From assembly GCF_051020765.1 (NCBI RefSeq), contig NC_134944.1:1612001-1676000 (forward strand): DNA of 64,000 bases. Direction: 5' to 3'. Made by a program: the position numbers and the translations under genes. This DNA comes from Lasioglossum baleicum. Lineage: Eukaryota > Arthropoda > Insecta > Hymenoptera > Halictidae. Shown piece by piece: positions 33,756 to 44,935 of the stretch (position 1 is the stretch's first letter; every line of letters begins with the position of its first letter). A model generated the notes under the pieces. It was not told the origin of the DNA. It made no database searches and saw nothing but the letters and a program-made list of their open reading frames with translations.

Positions 33756-33756
33756 T

Positions 33757-33812
33757 GTAAGTACGTATACGAAGCGCAAAAAAAAAAGGTAAGTACGTAT
33801 ACGAAGCGCAAA
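33757..33812. repeat. 24-bp direct duplication around a short A run
   Basis: The 24 bases at 33757-33780 recur exactly at 33789-33812, separated by AAAAAAAG. The second copy ends AAGCGCAAA, which is also found just after the retrotransposon poly(A) tail. Confidence 0.8.
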
Positions 33813-34007
33813 ACAGATTGATGGATTTCTTCCTCTTATCTTTATCTTTAATTTTTCCTGAAGTACATTCCAGCTCTTATTGTAACATAGTAAAATAGAA
33901 CTATATAATCTTTTTGCTGATACCACAGTAATACAAGCAAAGTGCTCCAGGATCTAGAATATCTAGCAGCCTGGGCCCCTGAGGCCTCAGGCGAAGAAGA
34001 AGCCGCC

Positions 34008-35344
34008 ATGGCGGCCAGGAAGCAAGAGGAATCTTCATCCACTAATAAAAAGAGAAAAACACAGGAGAATACAAACTTAAATTCAATGGAGACGGACATG
34101 AGCGATATAAAAAATAAAGAAGATACTTCTATTCCCTTCAAAAGAAGACGGGAATTCGGCGTAAATCTATATCCAGCTTCCCACAAGGGTCCAGCGTACG
34201 TCGCGGCCATCTTTGGTAAGTCAGTTGCCAAACCTAGAAACTCACAGAACGCTCTTATATTAGCGAGAGCCCTTAGCAAAAACCATGAAGGCGTAGAAGA
34301 AATCAAAAATGAAGGATTCGGAAAATTTAACATTAAATTCAAGTCACATATACAAGCCAACAAATTCGTAAAAGCGGAAAAAAGGATCTTCAGGGAATTA
34401 ATACATTCATACCTAAATACCGCATCTGCAGGAAAGGCCTAATAAAAGGATTCTCCACCGACTGTGCTCTGGAAGACATTCAGAAATACTCCAACTCACC
34501 TGTTCCTATCCTGAATGCCAGGAGACTCAATAGGAAAGTAAGTAACCCACAAACTGGCTCTGGGGAATGGATTCCAAGTGAAACCATTGTTATCACCTTC
34601 GAGGGAACGATCCTACCTGACTACATCAAACTGTACAACCTGATTCACACACCAATGGAGCTGTATATAGAACCTCTAAAAATATGCTATAACTGCTTCA
34701 GAACAGGACATACAGCGAAGTTCTGCCGCAGCGAAATGATCTGTAAGTGTTGTGGTACATCAGGATACAACATTTCAGATTGTCAAAGCGATACGCCAAC
34801 TTGTGCTCATTGCAAGGAAGCACATCAGACCCTGCATCCTAGCTGCTCCGCCCTACAAACAAATAAAGAAATAAATAGACAGATGTCTCTTCTTAATGTT
34901 AGCTTCTATGAAGCGAAGCAAATTATCACAAAACTCAACTCAGGGAAGAAATCTAACACCACACTGGACACCAAAGAGAACTTTCCTCCTCCAATAAGCC
35001 AACAGAACATCATTCATCTCAAGACAATTGGAGGACAACAGGCACCTGCTTCGTCTTCGCCCACTTCCAAATCAACGGCTCTAACATCCGCTAAAAACAA
35101 TGTCTCCTATCTAGCATCCACCACCACACAGGTATATAAAAACACAGTAGACAATAACCCAACAGTAAATAACCTCAAAATTAGACAGAACTCCACACCC
35201 ACTATAGTTCGTTCAACTAATCTAACGAAAACACCAGCTTCAACCCAGAATTTGGTAACCCTCATTCAATCTTCTCCCCTTAAGAAACTTTCTCCCGCAA
35301 TCAAACAATACAAACCATCCTCATCCATATCCTCAAAACCCTAA
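34008..35344 (+). pseudogene. Retrotransposon ORF1, Gag-like with zinc knuckles
   Basis: The likely start is the ATG at 34008 in a strong context (GCCGCCATGG). A basic, Lys-rich N-terminus is followed by a conserved NLYPASHKGPAYVA region. A frameshift in the A run near 34378-34383 moves the reading into the frame that carries IPKYRICRKGLIKGF and then three knuckles: CYNCFRTGHTAKFC, CKCCGTSGYNISDC and CAHCKEAHQTLHPSC. The second knuckle has Tyr in place of the zinc-binding His. The tail is rich in Ser/Thr/Pro. Gag binds element RNA; this copy cannot make a full-length protein. Confidence 0.85.
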
Positions 35345-35388
35345 TCTAAAAATAAAAAGGTAAAGATCAAAGACCACAACACAACACC

Positions 35389-38300
35389 ATGCTTAACTCT
35401 CTACGCATCCTCTTTTGGAACTGCAGGAGCATACAAAATAAAAAGATAGAAGTAATTCATATGGCAAAGGAGGCAGATATGGTTATCTGCGTCGAAACTT
35501 GGCTAAGACCAGGAACAGAATTCCAACTTGCAGGATTTCACACAATAAGGAAAGACAGACAACATAGACAAGGTGGTGGGATCGCAATTTTCATCGCCAA
35601 ATATTTGAAATACAGTACTCTCCCTAATCTCGAAATTTCAGACGGGTAAACAGAAACTTGCTGCATTCAAATAACCAACCTATCCGAAAAAACCACAATA
35701 GCAGCGTGCTACAGACCTCCATCCAATAAAATAAAGGAAGCAACCTGGGACACATTTCTTCAATCACTCAAAGACATTGGACCTTTCATTATTGTGGGAG
35801 ATTTCAACGCTAATCACATAGAATGGAACTGTCCAAAAATAGATGTACCAGGGAGGATATTATTACAAATAATTGATAAGAATGAAATAGACATAATCAA
35901 CCACAACTCATCATCACACTACGAAGCCAGAAACGGAACGTTCAACAACCTCGATCTGGTCTTAACACATGGGAGCATCGGAGAAGAAACCACAGTGACC
36001 CAGGAAGACGATCCCTTTGGCTCAGACCATTTCCCACTCCATATTTCAATCAATGTAACAAAAAATGTTTACAAACCTAAGAACAATAGACTTTCATCAC
36101 AGAGAACCAACTGGGAGGAATATACGAAAAAAATGGACTATCACCTGGATACCATCAATCTGGCTCAGGAAATATCCCCAACAGAAAAATACAATCACTT
36201 TGTACAAGGTATGACACAAGCAGTACTCGAGAGTACACCGAAGAGAAGGTCTGTTAACGCACATACCCATAGAAACCCAGTACCATGGTGGGATCAGGAC
36301 TGCGACAGAGAGGTCAGGATTAGGAAGGCCTACTTCAAGAAATGGCAACACCAGTCAACTACTACCAACTGGATACTGTACAAAAGACAAGTAGCTATTA
36401 CCAAGAAAACATTAAAAAGGAAAAAAAGAGAAAGCTTTCGGAACTTTGCAGCAAATCTATCCCATAAGACTTTACACACGTATATCTGGAACCACATCAA
36501 AATCCTCAAAAACAAGTGGACAACAACCAGGAAAAAAGAAGAAATTAACAGCAAAACACTCAAGGAAAATCTCAAGACAGCCACGGACAAACTCTCCCCG
36601 TCATGGGTTCCATCTAATCCTGCCATACAGTTAGAAACTACTCCTAACACATTTTTGGATTCTCAATTCGACTTCACTGAATTCAATGCAGCAATAGATG
36701 GATCAAATCCCAATTCTTCACCCGGACTAGATGGAATAGACTACAAGATGATCAAGAACCTATCAAATAAATCTAGACTCCTCCTTCTAGACATTTATAA
36801 CGAAATCTTCACCAATCATAGCATACCAGAAGATTGGAACAAAACTCAGGTCCTCTTCATCAAAAAACCTGACAACCAAAACTTCAGACCAATCTCTCTC
36901 ACGTCATGCATGTGCAAAATCATGGAAAGGCTGATTAACAACAGATTAACCTGGTGGTGTGAGACAGAAGGTCACATTCACCAAACCCAAGCTGGATTTA
37001 GGAAGGGTCGCTCTTCCACGGATAATATACTCAATTTAGCAACATACATATGCTCTGGCTTTGCTAAAAATAACTACACTATCGCAGCATTCCTTGACGT
37101 CAGTGCAGCCTTTGACAATGTACAATCTAACATCCTCTTAAAAATTCTAGCAAAAATGGGAGTCCCGCTCAACATTCTTCACTTCATAGCCAATTGGTCC
37201 TACTGCCGCTTCGCTTGGTCCCCGAGCTTCCAAGGAATGAGAATAATATACAAAGGCCTTCTGCAAGGAGGAGTACTCAGCCCTCTCCTGTACAACTTGT
37301 ACGTAGCGAACATCCTCCAAGACCTACCAAGGAGTATACAAGCATCCCAGTACGCTGATGATATTGCTATCTACACTAGAAACTATATCCTGGAAAAAGC
37401 CAAAACAGAAATAGAAATAGCTTTTTCAAAGGTAAGATCCAATCTTCTCGCACTAGGACTTGATCTTTCCGCAGAAAAGACCAAAATTGTAGTTTTTAAT
37501 AATCTAAAATTAACTGCCGGTAGTACCCAATTTCAATTAGGTGAGACAGAAAAGACAGACGTAGTCGCAGCCAAATTTCTCAGAATACTTTTTGACAATA
37601 GACTTAACTTTAAAGCTCACATACACTTGTTACACAGCCGTTGTCTACGGACCATAAACATAATTAAATTCCTCCGAGGTGTCTGGTGGGGAGCCCACCC
37701 TGACACATTAATAATACTGTATAAATCTCTAATCAGATCCAGATTGGATTATGCATCTCACATCTACTACCCTAGCCAGCATGCTCTCATAACCAAGCTA
37801 GAATCCATCCAAGCACGTGCGCTTAAACTAGCCCTTGGTCTCAGAATGTCCACCCCCACTAATATTGTTCTCGCAGAATCAGGCATCCCCTATCTACAAA
37901 ACAGAGCTTCCTTTTTAGGCAAAATTCATCTCACTAAAATCACATCCAACACAAATCACATATGCAATCACAATATACAAGAACTTTACCACATAATCTC
38001 CAAAAACCCAAGTACTGTGGTCAACAACACTGCCAATGTTCTCATGAACTGTATCCTCACTGTTCAAAAGATTTCTCACACATGCCATAAAGACTATCAT
38101 TTCCCCTGCATAGCTGTACCATACAGCGTCCAAAATTTTCGTATTTCTTGCGATCTAACAACAGGACTTCATCTCCAAAAATCACCACACCCTAATGCAG
38201 AATTTATAGACCATATCATGACACACTATCCTAATCACCTTCACATATTCACCGACGGTTCCAAGGTACAAGGCGGGCTCTCAACGGGTGCAGCTATTGT

Positions 38301-40569
38301 CTGCCCGGAAAAAACAATCGGAGTCCCCATTAATATTAACCCTACAGCATCGGTATTTACAGCAGAGTGTGCTGCTATATCAATAGCTCTGGACTATTTC
38401 CAAAGCGCAGACAAACCACTGCTAATCTGTTCGGACTCGCTCAGTGCCCTTACTTCTCTTAATAGCCTCTTCATAAACACCCGAACTAACTTTCACATAA
38501 TTGACATCAAACAGAAAATTTTCAACATAGTTTCCGAATCACACAATCCAAAACAAGTCTCGCTAATATGGATCCATGAAGTAAGAGTAAGGAGACCTAT
38601 CTCGATAGCGTATAGAAGAAAAAAGTGGCGACAAAACTTGTTCCCGTATTGGGGAGGTACGCCAAATGGAATGGTATGAACAGAGAATGTCAGTGTCAAA
38701 AACGTGTCAAACGATGAAACGGAAAGGTTAGAAATACATGGTTATGTAATGACCGGTGAAGAACTAAGGCTTTAGACCAGGTTAGGTCCATAAGCTGGTA
38801 ATTATGATACAAAACTTATTAAATACATTCTATCCTTACGAACTAGGTTAACAGTACAAAAATAAAGATATAAAATACAATATTAATGGTAGTATTGGGT
38901 TAATAGAAAATACACAGTGATAACAATAACATTATATACAATAGTATTAATAGAGGTTAAAATCTTACAACTAAAGTTTCTTTGGCAAAGTTATTGCACG
39001 TTAATTAATGCGTCGTCTAGTACTAATGAGTGATACGTTAAAATTATGTGCTTCTATGTATAGGATTCTAATGGCAAGCTCTGACTTAAATAAAATTGAC
39101 ATTTATTTTGGTTAGGAAATAGCTAATTGATTTAAGTGCACTTGTGTCTAGATCTTTCACAAATGAATCAATGTGATATGGACCTCTCCATCCTTATATT
39201 TCTAATTTCCTGTGAAAGGATTATCTTTCTTCTGTGTACTTTGGGCAGTTCTATAGCTCTTCATGTCCTCACTAACATTTTTTTCTATAAGTAATACCTA
39301 ATGTATTGAGCGATGAGGCGAGGTTGTAGTGATTTGTCCTGTATCGACAAACCCATGATGTTATGAAGCGTTATATATATAAATTACAAAATTCCATTCA
39401 AAAGAAATAAATTATATTCTATAAACAAACTACTTTTACATTAATTAAAGTTAATATAATTAAATATATTACAGAGAGAAGAACACACACACTGTACCAG
39501 AGAATAATTTACATATCTATACGGACATATAGATATAATTTTGTATTCAACAAATTTGAAATCAATATGAATACATGTATGTATATTGCTGTAGGGAAAA
39601 AGAAGCAACAATATTAAAGGATGCTATAGTATGTAATATTTATACATAATATAAATAGTTGTAAAAGAAACAAATCCTATTATGTGTAAAAACTTATTGT
39701 ACTTTTAATTACATTATAAGAAAACTACTTTATTACAACTACTTTTAATTATATTATAAGATACCACCTCTTTATTTTACAAAAATAATAAGATTTTGAA
39801 AATCTTTTTAAAAAATTTATAACATTCTTTTTCTTCAAATTTTGCGTATTTGCACGTCCTGTCATAACATAACCATATATTTCTAACCTTTCCGTTTCAT
39901 CGTTTGACACGTTTTTGACACTGACATTCTCTGTTCATACCATTCCATTTGGCGTACCTCCCCAATACGGGAACAAGTTTTGTCGCCACTTCCAAACTGT
40001 ACAAATAGATCTCCTTACTCTTACTTCATGTATGGATCCCAGCCCACTGTGGCATAAAGGGAAACGAACAAGCGGACAACCTGGCAAAAGAAGCCACTAA
40101 AAAAGCCCCATCCAGTGTACATAAAATTCCATACACAGACTTTAAATTTACTTTCAAAGAGGAAATGTGGAACGATTTCCAATCTCTCCTCAGAGCCCAG
40201 TTTCACAACAAAGGAGTTTTATACTTTCAAAAATTCTTCAAACCACAAAAGAAACCCTGGTATAAAGAACACGATCTCCCTAGAGACCTCATAGTTAGAT
40301 TTGGTAGAATGAGAACGAACCATGTCAACACTTATGAATCCCTAGCAAGGCTAAAAATAATAGATCACTCCACTTGTGAGTGTCATTACCCAATCCAAGA
40401 CATTGATCACTTATTATGGCACTGTCATCTCCGAGCCAAAAAAAGAAATGTAATGATCTCTAAATTGTCAAAAGATAATTGGAAACCGCCTTTTAAAATA
40501 GACACGTTCTTGAAGCACATTGACACAAAATCCCTAAACACCATCAACGAATTCTGCATTACAAACTGA
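35389..40569 (+). pseudogene. Retrotransposon ORF2: endonuclease, RT, RNase H
   Basis: The ATG at 35389 lies 44 bases after ORF1. An AP-type endonuclease has FWNCRSI, ETWL, GDFNANHIEW and GSDHFPL. A TAA at 35647 interrupts it in frame. The reverse transcriptase follows, with RPISLTSC, AGFRKGRS, AFLDVSAAFD and the catalytic QYADDIA. RNase H comes next, with IFTDGSK, TAECAAI and CSDSLSAL. Its WIPAHCG motif is split by the insertion at 38575-40030. The coding sequence resumes at 40039 in the same frame and ends with a CEC..H....C zinc motif. Discounting the insertion and one duplicate it is 1,239 codons. Confidence 0.9.
38575..40030. mobile_element. Non-autonomous P-element-like transposon
   Basis: The ends are CATGAAGTAAGAGTAAGGAG and its inverse. 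Inverted similarity continues for about 175 bp, with a divergent patch at roughly bases 27-50. Exact 8-bp duplications, TATGGATC, flank it (38567-38574 and 40031-40038). Eight-base duplications and ends starting CATGA are hallmarks of the P superfamily; the Drosophila element starts CATGATGAAATAACATAAGG. The AT-rich middle has no transposase. Removing it with one duplicate restores the ORF2 frame exactly (1,464 = 3 x 488). Confidence 0.82.
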
Positions 40570-41179
40570 TTACAAACACTTCTAAATTCCCTAGATTAAG
40601 AAGAGGGGAATAATTATAAATTCAAAAGAACAGTTATTAGAATAAGAAATGTTAATAGAATAAGATGGTATAAAAACAGTCACTAGATTAAGGACAGTCA
40701 CTAGAATAAGTACATTTACTAGTTTAAGAAAGAGGGTAATATACAAGTGCAATAAAACCGGTTAAAGAGACGAACCCAACCAGCACAGATACAGCTCAAA
40801 GATAGCAGAAAGATGTCTGCCGCTAGACATTCAAATGTCTGAAAGATGTCTGCGAATGTCTCCGGAAAGTCTCTACAAGGGCTCCGGAAGGTCGTTTGTT
40901 ACAAAGTTGCCTGTCTTAAAGTGGTCTTGAGAATGACTGTTAGTCGTGTTTCAGGCATTGTAGAGACATGTTCCACGACTCTGTCGGGCATCTTTTAGGC
41001 GACTTTCAGAAGTCTCTTGAGCTTGTTAGAGAGACGTATTTATGCGAAAAGGGAGTGGGAGGGAAAAATCAATTTACGATAATAGTTTAAAGTAAACGAA
41101 CAAATAGTTTATTATAATAATATATGTACTATTTATAAAATAAAAATATATATAAAATAATATATATAAAACATTAAAA

Positions 41180-41797
41180 TTAATATATTAAATTCTAATA
41201 TATATTAGAAATAAAGTATTAAAATTAAAATACAATATCACGCACTTAAAACATTAAAATTAATATACTTAAATTAAAATATAAAAATTGAAAAGAAATA
41301 TACAGTTGAAACATCAGAATCAGTATACAGGGTGGTCCACGCAACTTGCACACCAATAAATAACTTCCAAAGTATGCGTAAAATAAAATACTACATTCAG
41401 AATAAAATATCACGCACTTAAAACATTAGAATTAATATATTAGAAATAAAGTATTAAAATTAAAATACAATATCACGCACTTAAAACATTAAAATTAATA
41501 CACTTAAATTAAAATATAAAAATTGAAATAAAATATACAGTTGAAACATCAGAATCAGTATACAGGGTGGTCCACGCAACTTGCACACCAATAAATAACT
41601 TCCAAAGTATGCGTAAAATAAAATACTACATTCAGAATAAAATATCACGCACTTAAAACATTAGAATTAATATATTAGAAATAAAGTATTAAAATTAAAA
41701 TACAATATCACGCACTTAAAACATTAAAATTAATACACTTAAATTAAAATATAAAAATTGAAATAAAATATACAGTTGAAACATCAGAATCAGTATA
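41180..41797. repeat. 235-bp tandem repeat with truncated MITE ends
   Basis: The landmark CAGGGTGGTCCACGC falls at 41328, 41563 and 41798, exactly 235 bp apart. Each unit has AT-rich flank (CACGCACTTAAAACATT) plus the first ~50 bases of the MITE that starts at 41798. Confidence 0.9.
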
Positions 41798-42375
41798 CAG
41801 GGTGGTCCACGCAACTTGCACACCAATAAATAACTTCCAAAGTATGCGTTGCACGAAAAAGTTTTGTATACAGAAGTTGCATGGTCTGAAGGGGTACATT
41901 ATGTAGTGTATTATTTTTTTACAGGTGGACGCGTAAAGGACATGTGAAGGTCAACTTAATTTTTTTAAATGGAATGAGGTATTTTTTAATACATCAATGC
42001 TGCAGCTGGACATTCGTTATAAAAAAGTACTAACCTATGTATGTCGAAAAATTAGTAGTTCAGGGGATATTTCAATTTAAATAACTCTAAAATACCATTA
42101 CTGTCGTACTAAGACGTTAGTGTTTACTTACTTATGTAACGTCTTAGTACGACAGTAATGGTATTTTAGAGTTATTTAAATTGAAATATCTCCTGAACTA
42201 TTAACTTTTCGACATACATAGGTCCAGCTGCATCATTGATGTATTAAAAAATACCTCATTCCATTTAAAAAAATTAAGTTGACCTTCACATGTCCTTTAC
42301 GCGTCCATCTACAAAAAAGCTACTAATATCTGATTAATGCTTATTCAGGGGGCCTGTTTCTGGCGCCTCACCCTG
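41798..42375. mobile_element. Tc1/mariner-type MITE with long hairpin core
   Basis: The ends are CAGGGTGGTCC and CTCACCCTG with TA on both sides. From about 41,925 to 42,312 the sequence is a near-perfect inverted repeat of some 190 bp per arm, centred near 42,125. There is no open frame of note. Confidence 0.7.
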
Positions 42376-42424
42376 TATACTAAAATTAAAAAATATAAAA
42401 ATTAAAATAAAATATTACTGATAA

Positions 42425-43290
42425 TGTCTGTGGTTGTAAGGAAAAACGCCGCATGTCACAATTTCAAAAATTCAAGTTTATGCATTCATTGAGCTTTAGA
42501 CTTTAGAGTATAGGATTTACAGTAGCGGACAAAAGTTTAAGACCGCTCTAAAGAAGACGATAACTTTTTTAACATTGTACTATACGATTTGAATTTTTTT
42601 GGGAAGCTAGAGCAATTAGTTTACTAAAGGATGTGAAAAGAAATTTTTTCAAAAATTGCAATTGATCGGAATTGTTGAAAAAATACTAAAAGTTGATTTT
42701 TTAATTATTTTATGTGGACCTATATTGAAAATTTAAAAAACACGTTTTGTGTAGATCTGTGTCAATCAAACATATCCTGAAAATTTCGTAAAAATCGGTC
42801 GACGTTGCAATGAGCTACAAACGTTTAAAGATGGTAGAAATTGCAGATTTTCACGATTTATTGCCGAAAATCTGCAATTTTTACCATCTTTAAACGTTTG
42901 TAGCTCATTGCAACGTCGACCGATTTTGACGAAATTTTCAGGATATGTTTAAATAAACAATCAACTTTTAGTATTTTTTCAACAATTCCGATCAATTGCA
43001 ATTTTTGAAAAAATTTCTTTTCGCGTCCTTTAGTAAACTAATTGCTCTAGTTTCCCAAAAAAGTTCAAATCGTATAGTAAAATATTAAAAAAGTTATCGT
43101 CTTCTTTAGAGCGGTCTTACACTTTTGTCCGCTACTGTACATATTTACCAGAAAAAAAGTCATGGAAACACGTTTGGAAGGCTCAGACAACAATGCAATT
43201 TAACCAACCTCCTATGTCAAAGTATTAGTGATCGAAAGTGGAAGTATATGTGACATGCGGCGTTCTTCCTGATAACCACAGATATATTGA
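42425..43290. mobile_element. Element with TCTGTGGTT ends, split by another MITE
   Basis: About 35 bases starting TCTGTGGTTGTAAGGAAAAA near 42426 are inverted near 43,250-43,286 (both arms include CGCCGCATGTCAC). The 618-bp palindromic MITE at 42520 is inserted inside. No target duplication was made out. Confidence 0.55.
42520..43137. mobile_element. 618-bp fully palindromic Tc1/mariner-type MITE
   Basis: The left arm starts CAGTAGCGGACAAAAGT and the right arm is its inverse. Near-identical arms of about 300 bp meet near 42,855, and TA flanks both ends. It has no coding capacity, and its transcript would fold into a long hairpin. Confidence 0.85.
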
Positions 43291-43687
43291 AATTAAAATC
43301 ACTTGGTCACACTCGCTTTGTTCATGTTTCTTGCGGCTGCCGTCCACTTTGGCTTTCTCCGCTGCACCTTGAATAAGAATATCTTTGTTTATTAATTTGC
43401 ACATGAATAATCATTATAATAATAATATTAAAATAAGGGTGATAATTACATATAACAAGGCTGGCCGTTCGATAATTTGCAAACGGTTTTTTGCCCTTCC
43501 GGCCCAATCAGCTATAGCAGACTGCCATGCCAGCACGTCAGTCATAATGATACCTAGACTTTCCTGGCAAAGTTGTAGCTGTTGTGCCCCCCGTATTGTG
43601 CACTTCTGCTGCCTAAAATAAAAAATTGTTATGTAGCATATCACATTCTGTTAATTTAATGAAAATGAAAGATAAACGTCAGCTACT

Positions 43688-44033
43688 TTAAGTGTATTTA
43701 TTAAACAAGTCATTGGTCTCTTCGGCCTCCTTTGCTTTTCTTCTAGTCTTCGTGTAGCCGTCTAGAAGCATTATATAATTATTATTTTAATTATACATGT
43801 ATGGTGTGTAACTACTTTAACTTACCAAAGGTACTGTTTTTGAAGATCTTTACAGAAAAGTGCTCCCACGAAGGTTGAGGCAGTTCACATTGTTGGATTG
43901 CGTTGCTCAATTTTGATTTGTGTACCGGTGGCCAATAACATTTGTCGCCTTCCAGCCAACTATTTAGCACCGCTTCTACCGTTCCGTCCGCCAAAAATTG
44001 GACAACGGTCCATGTATTTGTAGGCATCTCCAT
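43688..44033 (-). CDS. Short DUF4806-type N-terminal protein, transposon-borne
   Basis: Exon 1 (43826-44033) starts at an ATG and encodes MEMPTNTWTVVQFLADGTVE, SWLEGDKCYWPP and CELPQPSWEHFSVKIFKNST. It ends in donor TTTG/GTAAGT. Exon 2 (43688-43761, acceptor CTTCTAG) continues in phase with DGYTKTRRKAKEAEETNDLF to a TAA, for 92 residues. W-VV-F--(D/E)-VEAV--SWL....CYWPP resembles, from memory, the N-terminus of insect proteins with a C-terminal DUF4806 domain, which is not seen here. It may be transposon cargo, a captured gene piece or a pseudogene. Function unknown. Confidence 0.55.
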
Positions 44034-44218
44034 TTGTGTGTATATATTCTAAGAATTGAAAAGTATGGTAAAATTTAGAGACTAATTTAAACATATATGT
44101 AATTACGACGTAAATATATTTAATTAAAGAATATATTTAGAAAAATAGCAAATAGAATGAAGGAATGGAAATATGACCAATTTTTGTTCATTTTTTGACT
44201 TCACACTTATTTACACAT

Positions 44219-44304
44219 TAGGGCGGTAGACTCGTTTCCAGGATTGCAATCAATTGCAATCCCGCACCCTTGCAATCCTGGAAAAAGCAGTCTACCCCCT
44301 TACA
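44219..44304. mobile_element. Short copy of the GGCGGTAGACTCGTTTCC MITE
   Basis: The ends are GGGCGGTAGACTCGTTTCCA and a diverged inverse (GGAAAAAGCAGTCTACCCCC). The flanks read TTA on both sides. A longer relative with intact TTAA flanks is at 62.84 kb. Confidence 0.6.
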
Positions 44305-44689
44305 ATACCGAAAGTACTTTCTTTGACTTTCTTGCCAACCCCATAGTAAACTTCGAATATAGCGCAATATAGCGGAAGGGCATCAGCAAAAGACACTAAC
44401 GGTAACAAATAACAGCAATGGAAGTACTTACTTTTGTAAATATACACTCGTCGGATAAATTATCACTATTACAATACACTAATACAATTAGACACTTCTC
44501 TAAACCTGGTGTCGACCGGTGTCGACCATGTGCGCCGGACCAAAAATAGTAACTTCAACAGCGCCACTCGGGGTGAACTACGAAGACAGAGAAGCAGATA
44601 TGTTTCTCGCAGGAAAGACACTGACGGAGAATATATGAAACAGCTTGATTTTTTCGATCACGCGGGTAAGACGCATTTCGCGAAGAAGC

Positions 44690-44935
44690 AATATTTTTTT
44701 ATGCTCTTTGTGTTGAAATATTCTCTGCATTATTGCGGGGTCCCGTACAGAGCCCTTTTTTGGATTTGGCTCTTGGAACTTTGTAAACAACAAAAGTGTA
44801 CATTTTTATGGAAGAACTTTTTTTCTGTACACTTTTTCCGAATGCTCTTTGCGTTGAAATACTCTCTGTATTATTGCGGATTAGCATGCAGAGCTCTTTT
44901 TTCGAAAAAGTGCACAGAAAAAAGTTCTTCCTTAG
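44690..44935. repeat. Direct and inverted repeats inside the 4.4-kb element
   Basis: ATGCTCTTTG and the next 60 bases recur 140 bp later (44701 and 44841). A 30-base segment, GGAAGAACTTTTTTTCTGTA onward, at 44811 is inverted at 44901-44931. The long open frame across it is a by-product. Confidence 0.7.

Noticed and set aside
33378..33926. 182-codon minus-strand frame read as a single gene
   Set aside because: Only its last 12 codons (MSLLLEEQEID and a donor) look real; the upstream part runs through the palindrome pair and the start of the retrotransposon.
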